Part shown: piece after piece, positions 1 through 6,684 of the stretch
Position numbering within the stretch: position 1 is the first letter of the stretch
Layout of the letters: each line of letters starts with the position of its first letter
Origin: Streptomyces griseoaurantiacus
GTDB taxonomy: Bacteria; Actinomycetota; Actinomycetes; Streptomycetales; Streptomycetaceae
Length of the DNA: 64,000 nt
Direction of reading: 5' to 3'
Assembly: GCA_014656015.1 (NCBI GenBank)
Contig: BNBP01000006.1
Span: 1-64,000, forward strand
The notes under the pieces: generated by a model
Database searches by the model: none
The model's input: the letters and a program-made list of their open reading frames with translations, nothing else
Told to the model about the DNA's origin: nothing
Translations under genes and position numbers: made by a program

Positions 1-1
1 C

Positions 2-211
2 TGGCGGAAGAAGTACCCGGACGTCGAGGTGGACGAGCTGTCCCGCCTCGGCAGTCCCGCGAGCCACCTGATCGACGCCTCCCACGACGCCTCGCTCGTC
101 GTCGTCGGCCGCCGCGTCCGCCGCACCCTGTTCGGCGTGCACATCGGGGCCGTCACCCACGCGGTCATGCACCACGCCACCGCCCCCGTCGCCGTCGTCG
201 CCCACCACTGA
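2..211 (+). CDS. Universal stress protein, C-terminal part (cut by window edge)
   Basis: Open reading frame entering from the left edge; 69 residues remain before the stop. It reads WRKKYPDVEVDEL and ends VTHAVMHHATAPVAVVAHH, the typical end of an actinobacterial two-domain UspA protein, where the last strand carries CPVAVVP-like residues after a conserved HH. The VVVGRR segment corresponds to the ATP-binding G-x2-G-x9-G(S/T) region, although the glycine pattern is only partly kept here. UspA proteins bind ATP/AMP and act in stress and dormancy. It is followed by a strong hairpin and then the alcohol dehydrogenase gene on the same strand. The N-terminal domain lies outside the window. Confidence 0.88.
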   Translation, partial: WRKKYPDVEVDELSRLGSPASHLIDASHDASLVVVGRRVRRTLFGVHIGAVTHAVMHHATAPVAVVAHH

Positions 212-242
212 ACCGGGCGCCCCGGCAGCCCGATCGGCCCTG

Positions 243-282
243 TCCGGCCCCCTCCGGCCCGGACGGGCCGGAGGGGGCCGGA
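243..282 (+). terminator. Perfect 18-bp hairpin between usp and adh
   Basis: Arms at 243-260 (TCCGGCCCCCTCCGGCCC) and 265-282 are exact reverse complements with a four-base GGAC loop. There is no T-run. It ends only 18 bases before the ATG of the next gene and almost touches its AGAAGGAG ribosome site, so it could be a terminator for the stress-protein gene or an RNA structure that partly limits readthrough into adh. Confidence 0.7.
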
Positions 283-300
283 CAAGAAGGAGAAAGAACC

Positions 301-1323
301 ATGAAGGCAGCGGTCGTGAAGGAATTCGGGGCACCTCTGGTCATCGAGGAGCGCCCCGACCCCGAGCCCGGTCCGGGACAGGTCCGCGTCCGCCTCGAGG
401 CCTCGGGGCTGTGCCACACCGACATCCACGCCGCGCACGGAGACTGGCCGGTCAAGCCGACACCGCCGTTCGTGCCCGGCCACGAGGGCGTCGGCCTGGT
501 GGAGAAGCTCGGCGAGGGCGTCACCCACCTGTCGGTGGGACAGCGCGTCGCCGTGCCGTGGCTGGGCAGCGCCTGCGGGCGCTGCGAGCACTGCCTCTCC
601 GGCTGGGAGACGCTGTGCGAGAGCCAGGTCAACACCGGCTACGGCTGCGACGGCGGGTACGCCGAGAAGATGCTCGCCCGCGCCGACTTCGCCCAGCTCG
701 TGCCCGAGGGCGTCAGCGCCCTCGACGCCGCCCCGCTGACCTGCGCGGGCGTCACCACGTACAAGGCGCTCAAGGTCGCGGGCGTCGGCCCCGCGCAGCT
801 CGTCGCCATCTCCGGGGTGGGCGGACTCGGCCACCTGGCGGTGCAGTACGCGAAGATCGCCGGTGCCACCGTGGCCGCCGTCGACGTCACCGACGACAAG
901 CTCGAACTCGCCCGGGAACTGGGCGCGGACCTCGTCATCGACGCCCGCACACAGGACGTCGGCGCCGAACTGAAGCGGCACGGCGGCGCGCACGCCGCGC
1001 TCGCCCTGGCGGTGAACCCCGCCGCCTTCGCCGCCGTCAACGCCGGTCTCCGACGCGGCGGCAAGCTCGTCATGGTGGCCCTGCCCGCGCACGGCACCCT
1101 CGAGGTACCGATCTTCGACACCGTGCTGAACGGCACCTCGGTGATCGGTTCCATCGTCGGCACCCGGCAGGACCTCGCCGAGGTCTTCCGGCTGCACGCC
1201 GCCGGCCGTACGCGGGTCATCCGCGAGACCCGCCCGCTCACCGCGGTCAACGAGTCCATCGACGAGGTCCTGCGCGGTCAGGTCAAGGCCCGCATCGTCT
1301 TCGACCTCGACACGGAAGGCTGA
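301..1323 (+). CDS. Zinc-dependent alcohol dehydrogenase (AdhP/AdhA type, MDR family)
   Basis: A 340-residue medium-chain dehydrogenase that interconverts primary alcohols and aldehydes with NAD(H) in the cytosol. Visible features: catalytic-zinc cysteine in GLCHTDIHAAHGDWP (about residue 38), GHEGVG with the zinc-ligand His-Glu, structural-zinc cysteines in CGRCEHCLSGWETLC (about residues 92-106), and the Rossmann motif GVGGLGHLAVQYAK (about 173). Length is normal for the family. The ATG at 301 has AGAAGGAG 10-17 bases upstream. It is followed after five bases by a universal stress protein, so the two are probably cotranscribed. With AdhE nearby, ethanol formation for NADH reoxidation is the likely role; substrate is inferred, not shown. 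Confidence 0.93.
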   Translation: MKAAVVKEFGAPLVIEERPDPEPGPGQVRVRLEASGLCHTDIHAAHGDWPVKPTPPFVPGHEGVGLVEKLGEGVTHLSVGQRVAVPWLGSACGRCEHCLSGWETLCESQVNTGYGCDGGYAEKMLARADFAQLVPEGVSALDAAPLTCAGVTTYKALKVAGVGPAQLVAISGVGGLGHLAVQYAKIAGATVAAVDVTDDKLELARELGADLVIDARTQDVGAELKRHGGAHAALALAVNPAAFAAVNAGLRRGGKLVMVALPAHGTLEVPIFDTVLNGTSVIGSIVGTRQDLAEVFRLHAAGRTRVIRETRPLTAVNESIDEVLRGQVKARIVFDLDTEG

Positions 1324-1328
1324 GACCG

Positions 1329-2195
1329 GTGCCCCCGCCCCTGGTGGTCGGCGTCGACGGCTCCGGGCCCGGCCTGCGAGCCGTCGACTGGGCGGCCGAG
1401 GAGGCGGCCCTGCGGGGAATCCCGCTACGCCTGGTGTACGCCTCCCTGTGGGAACGGTACGAAGGCCCCGCACTCGCCCCCGAGATCGGCGGCCCGGACG
1501 GGAAGGCGAGCGGTGAGGACATCCTCCGCGGTGCCGCGCTGCGGGCCCGGCACCACCGGCCCGGGCTCCCCGTCACCACCGCGCTCGTGCCGGAGGAACC
1601 CGAATACACCCTGATCCACGAGAGCCGCGGTGCCGCGGCCGTCGTCGTCGGCACCCGCGGCCGGGGCGCGCTCACCGAAGCGCTCCTCGGCTCCGTCGGC
1701 ATGACCGTGGCCACACACGCCGACTGCGCGGTCGTCGTGGTGCGCGACGGCGGCGACCGCACGCCCGGGGACGACCCGCCGCGCACCGGCATCGTCGTCG
1801 GCACGGCCGACACACCGACGCCCGCGATGCGCTTCGCCTACGAGGCGGCGCGCCGACGGCGGGCCCCGCTCACCGCGGTGCGCGCCTGGCGGTGCCCCTC
1901 GCACGACACGGCCGACCAGCCGCTGCTCGCGGGTGAGCCCGAACGGCTGCGCGAGGAACGGGCGGCACGCCAACTGGAGGCCGCCCTCGCCGACACCCCG
2001 CCGGACGTGGAGCTGGGCCGCCGCACGATCGAGGGACCGGCCGGACGAGTGCTTTCCGAGGTCTCCCGGGGTGCCGCCCTGCTGGTGATCGGCCGCCGGC
2101 GCCCGGGACACGGAGGGCCGCGCCTGGGACGGGTGGCACACCGGGTCCTGCACCACTGCGACTGCCCCGTCGCGATCGTGCCCGACGACTCCTGA
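1329..2195 (+). CDS. Universal stress protein, two UspA domains
   Basis: 288 residues starting at a GTG five bases after the adh stop, giving MPPPLVVGVDGSGPGLRAVDW, the normal beginning of the family; the same frame is open further upstream but only as an overlap of adh. Domain 1 covers about residues 1-140 and has the ATP-binding run VVVGTRGRGALTEALLGSVG; domain 2 covers about 145-288 and ends with HHCDCPVAIVP. Tandem UspA proteins of this size are typical of actinobacterial hypoxia/dormancy regulons (for example the DosR regulon of Mycobacterium). Likely cotranscribed with the upstream alcohol dehydrogenase and terminated by the hairpin at 2229-2260. Confidence 0.92.
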   Translation: MPPPLVVGVDGSGPGLRAVDWAAEEAALRGIPLRLVYASLWERYEGPALAPEIGGPDGKASGEDILRGAALRARHHRPGLPVTTALVPEEPEYTLIHESRGAAAVVVGTRGRGALTEALLGSVGMTVATHADCAVVVVRDGGDRTPGDDPPRTGIVVGTADTPTPAMRFAYEAARRRRAPLTAVRAWRCPSHDTADQPLLAGEPERLREERAARQLEAALADTPPDVELGRRTIEGPAGRVLSEVSRGAALLVIGRRRPGHGGPRLGRVAHRVLHHCDCPVAIVPDDS

Positions 2196-2228
2196 GCCGG
2201 ATGCACGCACGGGCGCGACGCCCGGCAC

Positions 2229-2260
2229 GGGCCGGCCACCGCACGAGCGGTGGCCGGCCC
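2229..2260 (+). terminator. Hairpin terminator after adh-usp
   Basis: Arms GGGCCGGCCACCGC (2229-2242) and its exact complement (2247-2260) enclose the loop ACGA. It lies 33 bases after the stop of the universal stress protein, where a rho-independent-like (T-poor) actinobacterial terminator is expected. Confidence 0.72.
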
Positions 2261-2517
2261 GTCCGCGTGGGCCACGACCGCCTCCGGCCCGAACGGCCGC
2301 CGCCGACTCCCCGCGCTGCGGGCGGTGCCGTTCGGCTACGACCCGAGACCGTGACGCTCCAGCCTCCGGCCGGCCGGAGCGCTCGCTGAGGAGGACCGGA
2401 ACCGCACCGTCGCTCTCCGGCCGAACGGCCACCGCGGTCCCGGTGTCGCGGGTCCCTCCGTGAGGGCCGGGTGCCGCGGACTCGGGGGCGCTACCGCCCC
2501 GGGTGGGCACGACTCGG

Positions 2518-2540
2518 CCCCGGACCCTGACGGTCCGGGG
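2518..2540 (-). terminator. Hairpin downstream of adhE
   Basis: CCCCGGACC (2518-2526) and GGTCCGGGG (2532-2540) pair around CTGAC. It sits 65 bases beyond the adhE stop on the minus strand and probably ends that transcript. No T-run follows. Confidence 0.6.
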
Positions 2541-2604
2541 CGGAGCGGGCGGGGACGTGTGCCGGTCGGTCCGGCCGGTGCCCCTCGGCCTCCGGGCCCG
2601 GTCC

Positions 2605-5262
2605 TCAGCCGCCGTAGTAGGCGGCGCGCATCAGCTCCTGCATGTCGTCCAGCATCGGCATACGCGGGTTGGCCGGCGCGCACTGGTCCTCGTAGGCGTT
2701 GAGGGCCTGCTGGGGGAGGGCGTCCAGGAACGTCCGTTCCTCGATGCCGAGGGCCTGGAAGGTCGGCTCGATGCCCACCGCGCCGCGCAGGCGCTCCACC
2801 GCGCGGGCCAGCGACTCCACACCCTCGGCGGGGGTGGCGGCGGGCAGGCCGAGAGCGTGGGCGATCTCCTGGAAGCGCTCGGGCGCCCGGTACGTCTCGT
2901 ACTTGGGCCAGGCGGTCAGCTTCGTGGGGACGGTCCCGTTGTACCGGATGACGTGCGGCAGCAGCACCGCGTTGGTACGGCCGTGCGCGAGGTGGAAGGT
3001 CGCGCCGAGGGTGTGGGACATGGCGTGGACGATGCCGAGGAAGGCGTTGCCGAAGGCCATGCCGGCGAGGGTTCCCGCGTTGTGCATCTTCTCCCGTGCC
3101 TCGGCCGCTCCGCCACGGTCGTTCACCGCTGCCTCGAGGTGGCCGAAGACCAGCCGTATCGCGTGCAGGGCGAGACCGTCGGTGAAGTCGTTGGCGTAGA
3201 CGGAGACATACGCCTCGATGGCATGGGTGAGGGCGTCGAAGCCGCTGTCGGCGGCGAGCGACGGGGGCAGGGCGGCGGTGAGCAGTGGGTCGACGATCGC
3301 CACGCTGGGGGTGAGGGCGTAGTCGGCCAGCGGGTACTTCTTCCCGGTGGCCGGATCGGAGATGACGGCGAACGGCGTGACCTCCGCGCCGGTGCCGGAG
3401 GTGGTCGGCACGCAGACCAGGCGGGCGCGCGCGCCCGGGGAGGGGAAGCGGAAGGCGCGTTTGCGGATGTCGGAGAACTTCTGCCGCATGTCGGCGAAGT
3501 CGATCTCGTGACCGGCGGCGTGCTGCTCGTACAGCAGCCACATCACCTTGGCGGCGTCCATGGGGGAGCCGCCACCGAGCGCGATGATCGTGTCGGGCCG
3601 GAAGTCCCGCATGAGACGGGCGCCGTCCTGCACGGAGTCGATGCTGGGCTCGGGCCGGACGTTGTCGATGATCTGGAGGGTGACCGGCTCACGGCGCCGT
3701 TGCAACACCTGGCTGATCCGGTCCACGAACCCGAGTCGGGTCATGGTCGTGTCGGTGACGACGGTGACGCGGTGGACGTCCGGCATGGAGGTCAGGTAGC
3801 GGATGGCCTGCGGCTCGAAGTAGATCTTCGGCGGGACCTTGAACCACTGCAGGTTGTTGCGGCGGGTCCCGACCCGCTTGATGTTGAGCAGTTGGGCGGC
3901 GGAGACGTTGTTCGAGACCGACGTGCTTCCCCACGAGCCGCAGCCCAGCGTGAGCGAGGGCAGCAGGCCGTTGTAGATGCCGCCGATGGCACCCTGCGAG
4001 GAGGGGGCGTTGACGAGGATCCGCACGGTCTTCATGTGTGCGCCGTACGCCTCCGCCAGGGACCGGTCCTCGGTGTGGATGACGGCGCTGTGCCCCTGTC
4101 CGTGGAAGGCGACCATGTCGGCGGCCAGGTCGAAGGCGTGGGTCTCGTCCCCGGCCCGCAGCACGGCCAGCACCGGGCACAGCTTCTCCCGCGTCAACGG
4201 CTCCTCCGCGCCGACGCTTTCGACCTCGGCCAGGATGATCGAGGTGTCGGCGGGAACCGTGAAACCGGCCTGCCGGGCGATCCAGGCCGGGCTCTGCCCG
4301 ACGGCGTCGGCGTTCACCTTGGGCTCGCACCCGGCCCCCGAGCCGCCGGCCGGAGGGAACAGGAACGCCTCCAGCTTCGCCTTCTCCTGAGGGGTGGCGC
4401 GGTGGGCGTGCAGGGCGCGGAACTCGGCGAGCGCACTGTCGTAGATGTCCGTGTCCAGGATGACCGCCTGCTCGGACGCGCAGATCATGCCGTTGTCGAA
4501 CGACTTGGACAGCACGAGGTCGTTGACGGCCCGCCGGAGCTTCGCCTCCTTGTGGACGTAGGCCGGTACGTTGCCGGCCCCCACCCCGAGGGCGGGTTTG
4601 CCGGCCGAGTAGGCGGCCTTGACCATGGCGTTGCCGCCGGTGGCGAGGATCAGCGAGACGCCGGGGTGCCGCATCAGCGCATGGGTGGCCTCGACCGACG
4701 GCTGCTCGATCCACTGCACGCAGTCCCGCGGCGCTCCCGCGGAGACGGCCGCGTCCCGCACGACGCGTGCGGCTTCGGCACTGCACCGCTGGGCGGACGG
4801 GTGGAAGGCGAACACGACCGGGTTGCGGGTCTTCAGAGCCATCAGCGCCTTGAAGATCGTCGTCGAGGTGGGGTTGGTGACGGGCGTGACCGCGCAGACC
4901 ACCCCCACCGGTTCGGCGATCTCGACCATGTCCTCGATGTCGTCGCGTGCGACCACTCCGACGGTCTTCATCCTTCCCATGCTGTGTGTGACGTGCTCGC
5001 ACGCGAACATGTTCTTCGCGGCCTTGTCCTCGAAGACCCCGCGCCCCGTCTCCTCGACCGCCAGGCGGGCCAGGGCGGTGTGCTGGTCCAGGGCCGCGAC
5101 CGACGCCTTCTTGACGATGTGGTCGACCTGTTCCTGCGTCAGGGCCTCGTAGTCGGCGAGGGCCTTCAGTCCGGCCGCGACCAGACGGTCCACGGCGACC
5201 GCGGTGTCCGAGGGGGCCTCGCCGCCGGTCGTGGCCCCGGTCCGCGCGTCCTGTCGGGTCAT
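2605..5262 (-). CDS. adhE: Bifunctional acetaldehyde-CoA/alcohol dehydrogenase AdhE
   Basis: 885 residues, the full length of AdhE, which reduces acetyl-CoA to acetaldehyde and then ethanol using two NADH. The N-terminal half (about 20-450) is a CoA-acylating aldehyde dehydrogenase with catalytic Cys261 in DNGMICASEQA and the nucleotide-binding GVGAGNVPAYV. The C-terminal half (about 470-880) is an iron-dependent alcohol dehydrogenase with ALGGGSPMDAAK, DALTHAIEAYVS and the iron-ligand histidines in HAMSHTLGATFHLAHGR. Both active sites look intact. The ATG has a GGCGGA-type ribosome site. Convergent with the upstream usp, divergent from nothing close; a CBS-BON gene lies 94 bases upstream on the same strand. 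AdhE is normally an anaerobic, NADH-recycling enzyme that assembles into spirosomes. Confidence 0.96.
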   Translation of the reverse strand: MTRQDARTGATTGGEAPSDTAVAVDRLVAAGLKALADYEALTQEQVDHIVKKASVAALDQHTALARLAVEETGRGVFEDKAAKNMFACEHVTHSMGRMKTVGVVARDDIEDMVEIAEPVGVVCAVTPVTNPTSTTIFKALMALKTRNPVVFAFHPSAQRCSAEAARVVRDAAVSAGAPRDCVQWIEQPSVEATHALMRHPGVSLILATGGNAMVKAAYSAGKPALGVGAGNVPAYVHKEAKLRRAVNDLVLSKSFDNGMICASEQAVILDTDIYDSALAEFRALHAHRATPQEKAKLEAFLFPPAGGSGAGCEPKVNADAVGQSPAWIARQAGFTVPADTSIILAEVESVGAEEPLTREKLCPVLAVLRAGDETHAFDLAADMVAFHGQGHSAVIHTEDRSLAEAYGAHMKTVRILVNAPSSQGAIGGIYNGLLPSLTLGCGSWGSTSVSNNVSAAQLLNIKRVGTRRNNLQWFKVPPKIYFEPQAIRYLTSMPDVHRVTVVTDTTMTRLGFVDRISQVLQRRREPVTLQIIDNVRPEPSIDSVQDGARLMRDFRPDTIIALGGGSPMDAAKVMWLLYEQHAAGHEIDFADMRQKFSDIRKRAFRFPSPGARARLVCVPTTSGTGAEVTPFAVISDPATGKKYPLADYALTPSVAIVDPLLTAALPPSLAADSGFDALTHAIEAYVSVYANDFTDGLALHAIRLVFGHLEAAVNDRGGAAEAREKMHNAGTLAGMAFGNAFLGIVHAMSHTLGATFHLAHGRTNAVLLPHVIRYNGTVPTKLTAWPKYETYRAPERFQEIAHALGLPAATPAEGVESLARAVERLRGAVGIEPTFQALGIEERTFLDALPQQALNAYEDQCAPANPRMPMLDDMQELMRAAYYGG

Positions 5263-5356
5263 GGTGGTCCGCCTTCGTCGTCAGGGGCCGCCGTGCTGTC
5301 ACGGTGGCGCCGGGCGGGAGCGGCTCCACGGGCGGACCCTGCTTCCCCGTCCACTC

Positions 5357-6118
5357 TCACGCGGATTCCGGGGCCGCCGCAGACACCGAAGGGCCCCTCC
5401 CGGGCCCATCCGGCCCGGGTCCGGCAGGGACCCCCGGCCCTCCGTCCCGGCCGCCGGCGTCCCGAGCCGCGTCGGGCGCGGAACGGGTACCGGTCGCCGC
5501 CGGGGGTGCGCAGTCGTCGACATCGAAGGTCAGACCGTTCACCACCCCGACCACCCCCTCCAGCCGCCACACCGCGTGGACGGCCTCCGGGACACGGCTC
5601 CGCAGATCCACCCGGCCGTGGAGGGCGACCACCCCGTCGTGGACGGAGACGGACACGTCCGTGCCCCTCAGTCCCAGGCGGCCGACCAGGATCTCCTCGG
5701 TCACCTGGCGCCCGATGTCGTCGTCCGTGCGCAGGAAGACCCGCAACAGGTCCCGGCGGGTCGCGATGCCGATGAGACGGTCCTCCTCGTCGATCACGGG
5801 GAGGCGCTCGACACCACGGCGTTCCATCAGCCTCGCCGCGTCCGGGACGCTCTGCTCGGGATGCACGGTGACGGCCGGCGTCGACATCAGGTCCTGCGCG
5901 GTGACGGCACCGGCCGGGGCCCGACCCGACCGGCCCGCCTGGGCGCGCACCAGGTCGGTGCCCGAGAGCACACCGACCACCTTGTCGTCCTCGTCGACCA
6001 CGGGAAGTCCGCCGATGCGGTGGCGGTCGAGCAGCCGCACGAGCTCCTTGAAGGGCGTCGTCCGACGGGCCTGGACGACGTCACCGGTCATCACCTGACC
6101 GACGGTGTGCGATGTCAT
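5357..6118 (-). CDS. CBS-domain pair plus BON domain protein
   Basis: 253 residues from the ATG at 6118 (MTSHTVGQVMTGDVV), chosen because AGGAAGG lies about nine bases upstream; an ATG three codons earlier sits too close to that site. Two CBS motifs (about 8-65 and 85-145) carry GGLPVVDEDDKVVGVLS and RLPVIDEEDRLIGIAT, which bind adenosyl ligands in this family. A BON-like domain (about 155-225) has VSVHDGVVALHGRV and is thought to contact membranes or hydrophobic ligands. No DNA-binding or enzyme domain is present. It lies upstream of adhE in the same direction and downstream of the hibernation-like gene, so it may be an energy-charge sensor in this unit; that role is inferred. Confidence 0.9.
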   Translation of the reverse strand: MTSHTVGQVMTGDVVQARRTTPFKELVRLLDRHRIGGLPVVDEDDKVVGVLSGTDLVRAQAGRSGRAPAGAVTAQDLMSTPAVTVHPEQSVPDAARLMERRGVERLPVIDEEDRLIGIATRRDLLRVFLRTDDDIGRQVTEEILVGRLGLRGTDVSVSVHDGVVALHGRVDLRSRVPEAVHAVWRLEGVVGVVNGLTFDVDDCAPPAATGTRSAPDAARDAGGRDGGPGVPAGPGPDGPGRGPSVSAAAPESA

Positions 6119-6182
6119 GACGGGCATTCCTTCCTCTGCACGAGCCGGGACGGCGGGAGGGCGGCGGGCACCGCGTCCCGCC

Positions 6183-6196
6183 GGGCCGAAGCGTCC
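6183..6196 (-). promoter_or_regulatory. DevR/DosR-box-like site upstream of CBS-BON gene
   Basis: GGGCCGAAGCGTCC, one mismatch-prone copy of the GGGCCGAAnnnCCC pattern seen at several places in this window, 65-78 bases before the CBS-BON start. Similarity to the actinobacterial DevR palindrome (GGGACTnnnGTCCC class) is by eye only. Confidence 0.4.
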
Positions 6197-6199
6197 TCC

Positions 6200-6583
6200 C
6201 TACTGCTCGGGGCCGCCGCGCCACGGCGGGGGCGTGGCGGCCCTGTGGTCCTCCTGGGAGCGGTGCGCGAGGCGTTGAGCGCGGTCCCGCAGGCGGTCGT
6301 GGAGCCGGTCGGCGAGTTCCCGGGCGCTCGCCTCGCGCACGTGGACGACGAGAAGGTCGCCACCCACCCGGATGTCGGTGCCGGCCGACCACGGCAGCTC
6401 CACGTGGTGCGCCGCGGCCCTGACGATCCGCACCTCACCGCTCACGGGCGGCAGCCCGGGCCGGTCCAGCGCGGTGCCGACCTTCTCGCGGAGGTACGCC
6501 AGTTCCTCCTCGCCCACTTCGCCGTCGGCCCGTACCCGCACGGTGCCCGCGCCGTCGCGGATGCCGATGTCCTTGGCAGTCAT
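6200..6583 (-). CDS. Short HPF/RaiA-like ribosome hibernation protein (single domain)
   Basis: 127 residues starting MTAKDIGIRDGAG, with GAGGAG seven bases before the ATG. The order of strands and helices (GEVRIVRA, then IRVGGDLLVVHV, then REASARELADRLHDRLRDRAQRL) fits the beta-alpha-beta-beta-beta-alpha S30AE fold of HPF/RaiA, and resembles the N-terminal part of mycobacterial DosR-regulon hibernation factors such as RafH and Rv0079. The C-terminal dimerisation domain of long HPF is absent. Such proteins occupy the ribosomal A/P sites during starvation or hypoxia. The neighbours (PPDK, CBS, universal stress proteins) support this. Assignment rests on pattern and context, not on a strong motif; alternatively an uncharacterised dodecin-like small protein. 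Confidence 0.6.
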   Translation of the reverse strand: MTAKDIGIRDGAGTVRVRADGEVGEEELAYLREKVGTALDRPGLPPVSGEVRIVRAAAHHVELPWSAGTDIRVGGDLLVVHVREASARELADRLHDRLRDRAQRLAHRSQEDHRAATPPPWRGGPEQ

Positions 6584-6648
6584 GTGCCCCACTCCTCGTA
6601 CTCGTTCCGTGTCACCGCAAGCCTCGCCGTCGGGGCGGCACCGGGCGC

Positions 6649-6663
6649 GGGCCGGACGGCCCC
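6649..6663 (-). promoter_or_regulatory. GGGCC-type palindrome upstream of HPF-like gene
   Basis: GGGCCGGACGGCCCC, an interrupted palindrome 66-80 bases before the HPF-like start and inside the short gap after ppdK. It has the half-sites of the other boxes but GC-rich DNA yields such palindromes by chance, so this is weak. Confidence 0.28.
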
Positions 6664-6684
6664 CGGCCGGTGCCGGAGGTCCCC

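Noticed and set aside
2288..2430. Additional GGCCGAACGGCC palindromes after the usp gene
   Set aside because: They resemble the DevR-like boxes but lie between two convergent gene ends, so a promoter role is unlikely; probably chance in GC-rich DNA.
2503..5775. Long plus-strand open frame (1090 codons) across adhE
   Set aside because: It is the antisense shadow of adhE: GC-rich codons leave the opposite strand open. Its product is low-complexity and matches no family, whereas the minus strand carries full AdhE motifs.
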